DNA from: Deltaproteobacteria bacterium
GTDB lineage: Bacteria > Myxococcota_A > Polyangia > Polyangiales > Houyiibacteriaceae
Length of the DNA stretch: 64,000 nucleotides
Direction: 5' to 3'
Assembly: GCA_017644045.1 (NCBI GenBank)
Contig: JAEPMI010000009.1
Span: 372,001 to 436,000 of the forward strand
The notes below the pieces were generated by a model that was not told the DNA's origin, searched no databases, and was given only the letters and a program-made list of their open reading frames with translations. The first letter of the stretch is position 1; each line of letters begins with the position of its first letter. Below, one piece after another: positions 34,346 to 41,782 of the stretch. Made by a program: the position numbers and the translations under genes.

Positions 34346-34513
34346 CGCCCGGGATGGTGGGAGAACCGGAAGCATGCACGGGGCAGGTGGCTCGCGCTGA
34401 GTCTCACGCTGGGCTGCACGGACCACCTCGGCGCTGCGCTCACCACCGACCAGCGTGGATTCACGCGACCGGTCGGCGTGTGTGATGTGGGAGCGGTCGA
34501 GCTCGCCCCGTGA
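34346..34513 (+). pseudogene. Remnant of a choice-of-anchor-Q-type lipoprotein
   Basis: An open frame follows a TAA at 34343 and ends TGA 34511-34513. It reads a signal-peptide-like RWLALSLTLGCTDH, then jumps directly to DQRGFTRPVGVCDVGAVEL, the C-terminal signature of choice-of-anchor Q-domain beta-helix proteins. No start codon is present, and several hundred residues of the expected body are missing. It therefore looks like an internally deleted gene, lying against the inverted-repeat element. From 34514 to 34680 only short hairpins such as GGACTGAAGTCC are seen. Confidence 0.65.
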
Positions 34514-34680
34514 AGCGGTTCGCGTGCCACTCGCGCTCGTGGACTGAAGTCCGCGCCGTGAGTGGGTGACACGGTCCGTGAGCCCAGCACCACACCCAAC
34601 CCTCCACATTCGAGCGGAGCCGCCGGAAATCGCGATGGATCGTTTCCTGCGTGCATGCTTCCACCGTGGGGAGGTGCGGT

Positions 34681-35586
34681 ATGAGGGTATCGAGGTCGTG
34701 GATCATCACGATGGGTTGGCTGGCGGTCGGGTGCGTCAGCCGAGGCGGACCGGATGCGGGGACCGACGGCGGCCCATCGGACCTCGGTGTCGACCAGGGC
34801 CAAACCGACGCCGGGCCCATCCTCGATGGCGCCGCGTGCGGCTTCGAGCAGCACCTGTGCGAGGGACGGTGCATCCGCGAGCACTGGAGTGACGCTCCAC
34901 GCTTCGGCTGCCGCTACTCGTGCCCGTGGGAGGAACCCTGTCCGACGCCGGACGGCGGCCGGGCGTACTGCGAAGATGGGCATTGCGCGGTCGGGGAGTG
35001 CTTCACGTGCGAAACGCTGGAGGCGGAGTGCGGCTCCGCGAGTGATGGCTGCGGCGGCAGCGTCGAATGTGGCAGCTGCGACCCCGCGCTGCGCTGTCAA
35101 GACAACGGCTGCGTGCCCTGCCCGGACGAGTACGAGGGCAGCTCGGCGGCCGACCCGGTGGATCTGGGGACGATGGCCGACATCCCCAACAGTCGTGACG
35201 TCCGATACGCCACCCTCCACGATCTGACGGACGAGGACTGGTTCGTTGCGTCGATCCGGGACCGCAGCCCACGGATCGTCCCTGGCGGCGGACCACCCAA
35301 CTTCCACGTCCGACTCACGGACTACCCGGAGGGCCTCGCGCCAGTGCTCGAGGCGACCTTCGTCTGCGACAGCGGCACACTCTCCTACAGGTGCGGGTCG
35401 GGCAGCACCGACCTCGGTGGTGGCACCTGCCGCGACGACGGAGCGGACGATGAGTCTGTGCACATCTTCCACGACCTCGACTGCACACCCAACGACGGCG
35501 ACGACGCGAATGGCGAGCTGTTGATCCGGGTGACGGCCACCGAGAACCCGGACCGGCCATCTGCGCTTACTACACGCTGGTGCTGA
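34681..35586 (+). CDS. Cysteine-rich lipoprotein
   Basis: 301 aa. MRVSRSWIITMGWLAVGC is a signal peptide with lipobox LAVGC, followed by a Gly/Asp-rich spacer (PDAGTDGGPSDLGVDQGQTD). A cysteine-rich section follows (CGFEQHLCEGRCIREHW, CFTCETLEAECGSASDGCGG), then a beta-rich domain of about 150 residues. ATG 34681 is chosen because it heads the signal peptide. The function is unknown; it is probably surface-exposed. The gene is followed 54 bp later by a MYXO-CTERM protein on the same strand. Confidence 0.78.
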   Translation: MRVSRSWIITMGWLAVGCVSRGGPDAGTDGGPSDLGVDQGQTDAGPILDGAACGFEQHLCEGRCIREHWSDAPRFGCRYSCPWEEPCPTPDGGRAYCEDGHCAVGECFTCETLEAECGSASDGCGGSVECGSCDPALRCQDNGCVPCPDEYEGSSAADPVDLGTMADIPNSRDVRYATLHDLTDEDWFVASIRDRSPRIVPGGGPPNFHVRLTDYPEGLAPVLEATFVCDSGTLSYRCGSGSTDLGGGTCRDDGADDESVHIFHDLDCTPNDGDDANGELLIRVTATENPDRPSALTTRWC

Positions 35587-35640
35587 CGGTCGAGTGACTC
35601 TGCCAGCGGTTCCAGAGGACTCATCTGGTAGGGTCGACCG

Positions 35641-37611
35641 ATGTCCTGGCACGCGTGGGCTCTGATTGCCGCGGGAGCGCTCCTCGTGTCGGCGGTCCCG
35701 GCGCGAGCGCACTTCGTCGACGACCACTGGGCGATCCCCGCGGAGGGCTCGAACCGATACGACCCCAGCGTCGCGCTCGACGACGCGGGCGACCGGCTCG
35801 TCGTCGGAATGCCCGGCGAGGTTCCCCGCACTCTCGGCCCCACTCGCGGCCGAGTTCGGGTGATGCGACGGGTGGGCTCGGGCTGGGCCATCGAGGCAAG
35901 CCTGGACGGGAGCGCGGCGTCCAGTGATGCCTTCTCGGGTGCTGCGGTCGCCATCGACGCTAGCGGGAACCGAATTGCCTCAGGCGGACCCGCGGGGGAC
36001 GGCCACGTGCGCGTATTCGTTCGAAGTGGCACGAGCTGGACCGAGGAAGCCATGCTCCGTCCCTCGGAAGCGAACGGTGGCTTCGGCGTGAGCGTCGCGC
36101 TCAGCGACGACGGAGCACTCCTCGCGGTCGGATGGGAAGACGTGCAGCGAGTCGACGTCTACCGGCGAAGCGGGAGCAGCTGGTCCCTATCGGACACCCT
36201 CGGTCCGGACATGGCGCGCAGCGAGTTCGGTCGGGTCGTCGAGGTCGCCGATGACGGCTCCCGGGTGTTCGTTGGCGCGCCGGGTGCGCGGATGGCGTTC
36301 GACTTCGCCTTCGACGGGGTGAGCTGGATCCGCACGGCCATCGCTCCGGCGAGTAGCCGGCCGGAGCTCGGTCAGAGTCTCGCCGTCGTTGGCAGCGGGA
36401 CGCAGATCGCGGTCGGCTCGGTGCGCTCGGTGCTCTTCTTCGCGTGGGACGGGGTCGCGTGGGTCGAAGGCGAAGAGCTCACCGGCACCGGCAACTTTGG
36501 CGTCTCGGTCGCTCTCTCTGCCGATGGTCAGCATCTGGCCGTCGGCGAGCCCAGCCATGTGCCGGTCGGCGAGGTCCACACGTTCGCACGTGACGGCGGG
36601 GCGTGGGTGGACGACGGGGTGGTGGCCGGCGGTGCGCTTCAGGATCCGATCGGCGCGACTGTGGCCTTCGCGCGCGGAAGCGTCGACTGGTTGATCGCCG
36701 GGGGCATTCGAGACTCCGCCGGAGGGACGGGTGGCGCCCTCCTCTTCGGGCGCGTGGGTGATCCTTGCGCGGACCCGAGCGTTTGTCCGACCGGGCACTG
36801 CGTCGATGGCGTGTGCTGTGAGGAAGCGTGTCCCGATGCGTGTGAGACATGCCTCTCGAGCGCGCCTGGCGTGTTCCCGGGCGCCTGTGCTCGGCTGACG
36901 GGCGCCGAGGCTCTGGCGGTCGTCTGCCACCCGGCGACCGGGCCCTGCCACCCCGCGATCACCTGCGCCGACACCGGCGGCCGGAGCTGTCCCTCGGACG
37001 AGTTCCTGCCAGCGGGGACGATCTGCAACGAATCACTCGGCCCGTGCGATCGCGCCGAGACTTGTGATGGAGTCAGCGCTGCCTGCCCGGTCGACGAGCT
37101 GTGGGGCCCCGAGCGCACCTGTCGCGGCACGTCCGGTGCCTGTGACGTAGCCGAGCGCTGCGAAGGCACCTCCGTCGAGTGCCCGGAGGACGACCTCCTT
37201 CCTGCAGGCACGGTGTGTCGCGCCCCCAGCGGGGATGCGTGCGACGTGCCCGAACGCTGCGACGGAACGAGCCGCATGTGCCCGGATGACGTGCCGATGT
37301 GCGATGTCGACGGAGGCGTACCCGAGACCGACGCTGGCGTCGGCGACGCTGGAACGTTCGACGGCGGCCTCGACGGCGGAGCGGTGGACGCCGGCACGGA
37401 CGCCGGCGGAATGGTTCCGGACGCAGCCGCCGATCGCGACCTGGGCACGACTCCCACGGACGGGGGCAACGACGCCAGTCTCGTCAGTGACGCCGGTAGC
37501 ACGGACGGCCCCGAAGGCGGCTGTGGATGCCGAACGAGCTCGGGGGATCCGGCGGGTTGGTTCCTGCTCGGCGTATTCTTCGTGCTCCAGCGTCGTCGCG
37601 CTCGAGCGTAA
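35641..37611 (+). CDS. Integrin-alpha-like beta-propeller with disintegrin-like region and MYXO-CTERM tail
   Basis: 656 aa. A signal peptide ends ARAH near residue 24. About seven FG-GAP-like blades follow to residue 375 (FGVSVALSDDGALLAVG, FGVSVALSADGQHLAVG). A Cys-rich region then has disintegrin-like blocks CDRAETCDGVSAACPVD, CDVAERCEGTSVECPED and CDVPERCDGTSRMCPDD. A Gly/Asp-rich linker leads to GGCGCRTSS, a hydrophobic stretch and an Arg-rich end: a MYXO-CTERM sorting tail for surface retention. The fold suggests cell-surface adhesion. Confidence 0.85.
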   Translation: MSWHAWALIAAGALLVSAVPARAHFVDDHWAIPAEGSNRYDPSVALDDAGDRLVVGMPGEVPRTLGPTRGRVRVMRRVGSGWAIEASLDGSAASSDAFSGAAVAIDASGNRIASGGPAGDGHVRVFVRSGTSWTEEAMLRPSEANGGFGVSVALSDDGALLAVGWEDVQRVDVYRRSGSSWSLSDTLGPDMARSEFGRVVEVADDGSRVFVGAPGARMAFDFAFDGVSWIRTAIAPASSRPELGQSLAVVGSGTQIAVGSVRSVLFFAWDGVAWVEGEELTGTGNFGVSVALSADGQHLAVGEPSHVPVGEVHTFARDGGAWVDDGVVAGGALQDPIGATVAFARGSVDWLIAGGIRDSAGGTGGALLFGRVGDPCADPSVCPTGHCVDGVCCEEACPDACETCLSSAPGVFPGACARLTGAEALAVVCHPATGPCHPAITCADTGGRSCPSDEFLPAGTICNESLGPCDRAETCDGVSAACPVDELWGPERTCRGTSGACDVAERCEGTSVECPEDDLLPAGTVCRAPSGDACDVPERCDGTSRMCPDDVPMCDVDGGVPETDAGVGDAGTFDGGLDGGAVDAGTDAGGMVPDAAADRDLGTTPTDGGNDASLVSDAGSTDGPEGGCGCRTSSGDPAGWFLLGVFFVLQRRRARA

Positions 37612-37691
37612 GCTGGCCCACTCTCGACGCCACCGGCTCGCGCGTAGGCGCCAGGTCACCCGGCGCCACTTTGGAAGGCCGCCGCCTCTCG

Positions 37692-39095
37692 TCAGCCGTC
37701 GAGGAGGGCTTCGATCTGCGCGTCGTCGAGCACGGCCAGCGCTCTGGTGACCACGTCGACGCCGACCGGGTCCTGACTGAAGACGGCGCTGAAGCGCTGC
37801 CCGTGCGGAAGCGAGCCGAGATCGCCGAGATAGAGGAGAAGGCCGATCCGATCGGTCGCCCCGGGATCCATCCGAGAGAGCATCGATTCCGCGTGGGGGC
37901 TGGGGTCGACGCCGGAGTCGACGAGGTCGCACAGCTCGGCCAGGGTCTCCTGCCACATCGGGTCATCCCAGCGTACCTGTCCGAGCGCGCGGATCGCGCG
38001 CACCCGGGCGCGGGTGTCGAGGGCCTCGAAGGGAGCCGCGAAACGGTAGTCGTCGAAGCGTCGGGCAGCGCCCCGAACGCCGGCCACGGGAACGATCGAC
38101 GCGGCGGCGCGCATCCGCTGCACGATGGGTGCGACGAGGTCCGGGCCGACCGGGACGAGGGTGTGCAGCGAGGTGGGCTCCTCGTCGTAGTGCTCGTCAG
38201 CGAAGTAGAGAATGGCGCGCTCGAGCTTGGCTGCCACGAGGACCGGGTCGATGGGTCCGCGATCGAAGCCGACGATCGTGCCTGGCGGCTGATCCACCTC
38301 CGACGCGAGGCAACGATCCGCATCCGAGGGGGTGGCTTCGGCCACCGCTTCGACCGCACGCACCTGCCCGAGGGTGCCATCGTCGCGCACCACGAGGCGG
38401 ACCTCTCGGTCGTAGTCGTGGGTCGACCGGATCGTCAGCTGGCGCTCGATGTCGATGAGGATCTCGTCCTCGGAGCGGCCGGTGCGTGCGGACTCGGCCC
38501 GCAACGCCGACGCCACGCGATCGCCCGGCTCCGGACCCGAGCCGTGCTCGAGCGGTCGCGCGGCGCGGAGGGCGACGAGGACGACCCGCAGGAGGTCATC
38601 GCTCACATCCTCGAGCGGAAGCCCCACTTCCTCACCGGGCACGACGTCCGGCGCGAGCGCACGCGCGTCTTCGAGCCGGCACTCCTTGGCGGGATCGGAG
38701 ACGGAGTCGACCGCCCGCACCCAGTGCACGACCTCGAAACCGTTCACGTCGATGTCGCCCTCGGGGATGGGACCGGTCGCGAGGGCACGACGCGCCACCG
38801 CTTCGATGTCGGCCCGCGTGCCCGAGTCGAAGAGGACGGACTGCGCCATCTCTCGGAGCGTGCGAAGCCCCACCTCGCCCACCGGGCACCAACAGGCCGC
38901 CAGCCGCCGATGCACGAGCGCTCCGCCATCGCTCACGTCGACCGAGAGCGGCGGCGCCTCGTCCACGAGCGCACGCAGGCCCTGAAGCTCGGGCACGAGA
39001 AACGCGGCGCTGGCGAAGAGCTCGTCGAGCGCGTCGAGCTCCGCCGGCGAGAGTGTGAGCGCGGCGGCGCGAGCATGGATTGGGTCGGAGATCAT
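37692..39095 (-). CDS. Unknown alpha/beta protein
   Basis: 467 aa, family not recognised. There is no signal peptide, transmembrane segment or catalytic motif that I can name. It has an acidic, mostly helical N-terminus (SPAELDALDELFASAAFLVP). The middle (DREVRLVVRDDGTLGQVRAV) and end (RVRAIRALGQVRWDDPMWQE) include a possible HEAT-like pair. ATG 39095 is the start; longer in-frame extension is antisense to the aminotransferase. It follows that gene by 23 bp and may be cotranscribed. Confidence 0.65.
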   Translation of the reverse strand: MISDPIHARAAALTLSPAELDALDELFASAAFLVPELQGLRALVDEAPPLSVDVSDGGALVHRRLAACWCPVGEVGLRTLREMAQSVLFDSGTRADIEAVARRALATGPIPEGDIDVNGFEVVHWVRAVDSVSDPAKECRLEDARALAPDVVPGEEVGLPLEDVSDDLLRVVLVALRAARPLEHGSGPEPGDRVASALRAESARTGRSEDEILIDIERQLTIRSTHDYDREVRLVVRDDGTLGQVRAVEAVAEATPSDADRCLASEVDQPPGTIVGFDRGPIDPVLVAAKLERAILYFADEHYDEEPTSLHTLVPVGPDLVAPIVQRMRAAASIVPVAGVRGAARRFDDYRFAAPFEALDTRARVRAIRALGQVRWDDPMWQETLAELCDLVDSGVDPSPHAESMLSRMDPGATDRIGLLLYLGDLGSLPHGQRFSAVFSQDPVGVDVVTRALAVLDDAQIEALLDG

Positions 39096-39118
39096 GGGTT
39101 CCTCACGTTCGAGCGTGG

Positions 39119-40291
39119 TCAGCGCAGCTCCTCGCGAAGCGCGGCCGCGAGCCGCTCGTAGTCCGAGCGCTCGTTGTGCAGGTGGGCGCTGATCCGGATC
39201 AGGCGCCGCGGCCACTCGGGCCATGGGAAGATCGGTACCTCGACGTGATGCCGATCGTGGAGCGCGAGCTGAAGCGGGTCGAAGTGGAGCGCGGACTCGG
39301 GCGGAGCACCGGCAGCGTCGGGGAGCGGCAGCGCCGCCAGGAAACCGACCATCGACTCCGGGGCGGGCGGCACGACCTCGAGCGCCTCGGCGACGATGGC
39401 TCGCCCCTCGAGGCAGAGCGCGCGGTTGCGATCGCGGATGGCGGCGAACGACCCGCCGATGCGCTCCAGGGTGTCGAGCGCGAGCGGCACGCAGAGCATC
39501 GGGCTCGGGTCGCTGGTGCCGGTCCAATCGAACATGGCGCGAAAGCGATCGGCCGCGCAGAGCTCGGGGCGGTACCCGTGGGAGATCGAAGTGGGGACGA
39601 TGCCCTCGCGTCGATCGGCGCGGACGTGGAGGAAGCCCGCGCCCTTCGGCGAGCACACCCACTTGTGGAAGTTGCCCGTGTAGTAGGCCGCGCCGAGCGC
39701 GCTCAGATCGAGGTCGACCTGCATCGGCGCGTGGGCGCCATCCACCAGCACGTCGACACCGCGCCCCTGGAGCTCGGGCACGATGCGCTCCAACGGGAGG
39801 ACCACGCCGGTCGGGCTGGTGATGTGGTCGAGCACGGCCAAGCGGGTCCGCTCGCGAACCGCGCCCAGGATCCGCTCGACCACGACCTCGGGACCGAGGC
39901 CCTGGAGGAAGGGCAGCGTCACCATGTCGACCTCGGCCCCGGCGCGCTCCGCGACGAAGCGAACCGCGTGGTGAACGGCAGGGTAGCCGTGGTCGGCGAC
40001 GAGGACGCGGTCGCCGGGCTCGAAGCGGAGCGACCTCAGCACCGCGTTCACGCCCTCGGTCGCGTTGGTCACGAACGCGAGCTCGCTCGAGGGCGCACCG
40101 AGGAACGCGGCCACGCGCTCCAGCGCGTCGGCCCAGAGCACCGGCCCCTCCCGGAGAAAGAACTGGATGGGTGCGCGCTCCATCCGGGCGCGGAGCTCCG
40201 CCTGGTGCTCGAGCACGACCGTAGGGGTCGCACCGAACGAGCCGTGGTTCAGGAACGCCGTCTCGGCGTCGAGCTGCCAGTGTTCACGCAT
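39119..40291 (-). CDS. Class V aminotransferase (isopenicillin-N-epimerase-like)
   Basis: 390 aa. It has the PLP-enzyme order: LNHGSFGATPTVVLE at the N-terminus, FVTNATEGVNAVLRSL, cofactor Asp in VDVLVDGAHAPMQVDLD, and Schiff-base Lys in YYTGNFHKWVCSPKGAGFL. The C-terminal RRLIRISAHLHNERSDYERL matches cysteine-desulfurase/epimerase relatives. The pattern is isopenicillin N-epimerase-like, not SufS/IscS (no C-terminal Cys loop). ATG 40291 is preferred over TTG 40297. It lies 27 bp after the kinase stop on the same strand. Confidence 0.88.
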   Translation of the reverse strand: MREHWQLDAETAFLNHGSFGATPTVVLEHQAELRARMERAPIQFFLREGPVLWADALERVAAFLGAPSSELAFVTNATEGVNAVLRSLRFEPGDRVLVADHGYPAVHHAVRFVAERAGAEVDMVTLPFLQGLGPEVVVERILGAVRERTRLAVLDHITSPTGVVLPLERIVPELQGRGVDVLVDGAHAPMQVDLDLSALGAAYYTGNFHKWVCSPKGAGFLHVRADRREGIVPTSISHGYRPELCAADRFRAMFDWTGTSDPSPMLCVPLALDTLERIGGSFAAIRDRNRALCLEGRAIVAEALEVVPPAPESMVGFLAALPLPDAAGAPPESALHFDPLQLALHDRHHVEVPIFPWPEWPRRLIRISAHLHNERSDYERLAAALREELR

Positions 40292-40317
40292 CCGCAATGC
40301 TCATCCACGCTCTGGCA

Positions 40318-41283
40318 TCAGTCCAGCGTGAGCATCCAGCCGACGAGCAACGACACCAGCACGAGCAACCCGACCCCGATGGCAATCCCGCGTCTCCCAT
40401 GGCCCTGGGATGGGTGACCGAGGAGGTCGAGCACCGCGTCCATCGAGTGCGGGCGCTCCTCCGGCTGGCGCGCGGTGCAGCGTTCGATGACGCGCTGCAG
40501 GTCCGGCGGCACGTCGCCTTGCTTCGGAAGCGTTTCCCCCTTCATCCACGCGAGCACCTCCTTGAAGGGCGCTCGTGGAGGCAGCGGATGACCTCCGACC
40601 AACATCTCGTGGAGGACCAGACCGAAGGTCCAGATGTCGACGCGGTGGTCGATCTTGGTGTCTTCGAACTGCTCGGGGGCCATGTAGCGCGGCGACCCGA
40701 CGAGCTCTCCCTCCGCGCTCAGGCTGACGCGGTTGGGCGCGAAGATCTTCGCGATGCCGAAGTCCAGGACGCGAACCTCGGGCAGCGCCCTTCGAGGAGC
40801 GTCCACCAACATGATGTTCGTCGGCTTCAGGTCTCGGTGAATGACGCCGACGTCGTGAGCGGCGGCGATGCACTCACCGATCTCTCGTGCGACGTGCCGG
40901 GCGACGTCCGGCGGCAGGCGACCCGCGCGGTCGAGGCGTTGTCGGAGGGTCTCGCCGGTGAGGAGCTCCATGACGATGAAAGGTCGCGTTCGACCCTTGG
41001 GATCTTCGAAGCTGCCGTGGTCGTGAGCGACGACCGCACATCGGTGACTCAAGCGACCGAGGCTCACGGCTTCCTGCTCGAAGCGCAGCGCATCCTGCTC
41101 GCTCGCTCCGCGCATGATCTTCACCGCAACGTGTCGACTCAGGGTGGGCTGGTACGCGCGGTAGACCTCCGCCATGCCCCCACGGCCGATCATGGCCTCG
41201 ATGCGGTACCGGCCGCCGAGAACGGTCCCCGGCTCGAGCATCGGAGGCTCCCCTCCACCAGCCCCCATCGCTTGGCCCTCCAT
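40318..41283 (-). CDS. Hanks-type Ser/Thr protein kinase with C-terminal membrane anchor
   Basis: 321 aa. The kinase domain starts at about residue 20: GRGGMAEVYRA glycine loop, VAVKIMRG, VIHRDLKPTNIM catalytic loop, LDFGIAK and GSPRYMAPEQ. All key residues (Lys, Asp, DFG) are intact. The C-terminus IAIGVGLLVLVSLLVGWML is a single membrane helix with almost nothing outside, so no external sensor domain is present. ATG 41283 is chosen; two internal ATGs are possible. Its start is 72 bp from the divergent STAS-like gene, so shared control is plausible. Confidence 0.9.
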   Translation of the reverse strand: MEGQAMGAGGGEPPMLEPGTVLGGRYRIEAMIGRGGMAEVYRAYQPTLSRHVAVKIMRGASEQDALRFEQEAVSLGRLSHRCAVVAHDHGSFEDPKGRTRPFIVMELLTGETLRQRLDRAGRLPPDVARHVAREIGECIAAAHDVGVIHRDLKPTNIMLVDAPRRALPEVRVLDFGIAKIFAPNRVSLSAEGELVGSPRYMAPEQFEDTKIDHRVDIWTFGLVLHEMLVGGHPLPPRAPFKEVLAWMKGETLPKQGDVPPDLQRVIERCTARQPEERPHSMDAVLDLLGHPSQGHGRRGIAIGVGLLVLVSLLVGWMLTLD

Positions 41284-41355
41284 GACGCCGCAGTCTCGCT
41301 TCGACCTCCAGGCATCGGCAAGGGCGTTGGCACGTCGAGTGCACAGTGGAACTCC

Positions 41356-41739
41356 ATGGCTCGCTCCTACGCTCATCGCGATCGCGCCTTCACCTACCTG
41401 ATCTGGCTCGATGGCCACGTGGACAAGGCCACGGTGGAGCGATGCCTCCGGCAACCCGCTCGCCACCTCGCGACGAAGCTGCCATGGATGCTCTTGCTCG
41501 ATCTCCGCCAGGTGGAGACGGTCGAACGAGACGCTGCGCTGGCGCTGTGGGAGTGGCTTCCCACCCAATACCCGACGCTGAGCGCGGTCGCTGCGATCGT
41601 GGATCCCGGCCACGAGCCGGACCTGTTGCCGGCCGGCCTCTCGCGTCCGCCCACCCGCTCTTTCGACACGGTCTCGGCAGCTCAGGACTGGTTCGCGCGG
41701 ATGACCGAGCTCGGCGGAGGCGAGCGCCCCGGGGTGTAG
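41356..41739 (+). CDS. Small STAS-like protein
   Basis: 127 aa. FTYLIWLDGHVDKATVERCL, LPWMLLLDLRQVETVERDAA and YPTLSAVAAIVDPG give the alternating strand/helix order of STAS (SpoIIAA-like) domains. Family members are anti-sigma antagonists or phosphoswitches. The assignment is tentative. The start at ATG 41356 is the first in-frame ATG of the compact domain; upstream frame is antisense. It is divergent from the kinase gene, a plausible phospho-partner by position. Confidence 0.6.
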   Translation: MARSYAHRDRAFTYLIWLDGHVDKATVERCLRQPARHLATKLPWMLLLDLRQVETVERDAALALWEWLPTQYPTLSAVAAIVDPGHEPDLLPAGLSRPPTRSFDTVSAAQDWFARMTELGGGERPGV

Positions 41740-41745
41740 GGAGGC

Positions 41746-41761
41746 GCCTACGGGCGTAGGC
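41746..41761. terminator. Hairpin between convergent STAS-like and LysM/FecR genes
   Basis: GCCTAC (41746-41751) pairs with GTAGGC (41756-41761) around GGGC. It is short, without a U-tract. The 43-bp spacer holds nothing else. Confidence 0.4.
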
Positions 41762-41782
41762 TTCGCCCCACGCTCCGACGAC

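Noticed and set aside
35587..35640. Short inverted repeat CGGTCGA/TCGACCG
   Set aside because: 7-bp arms 39 bp apart are expected by chance in this composition; no supporting feature.
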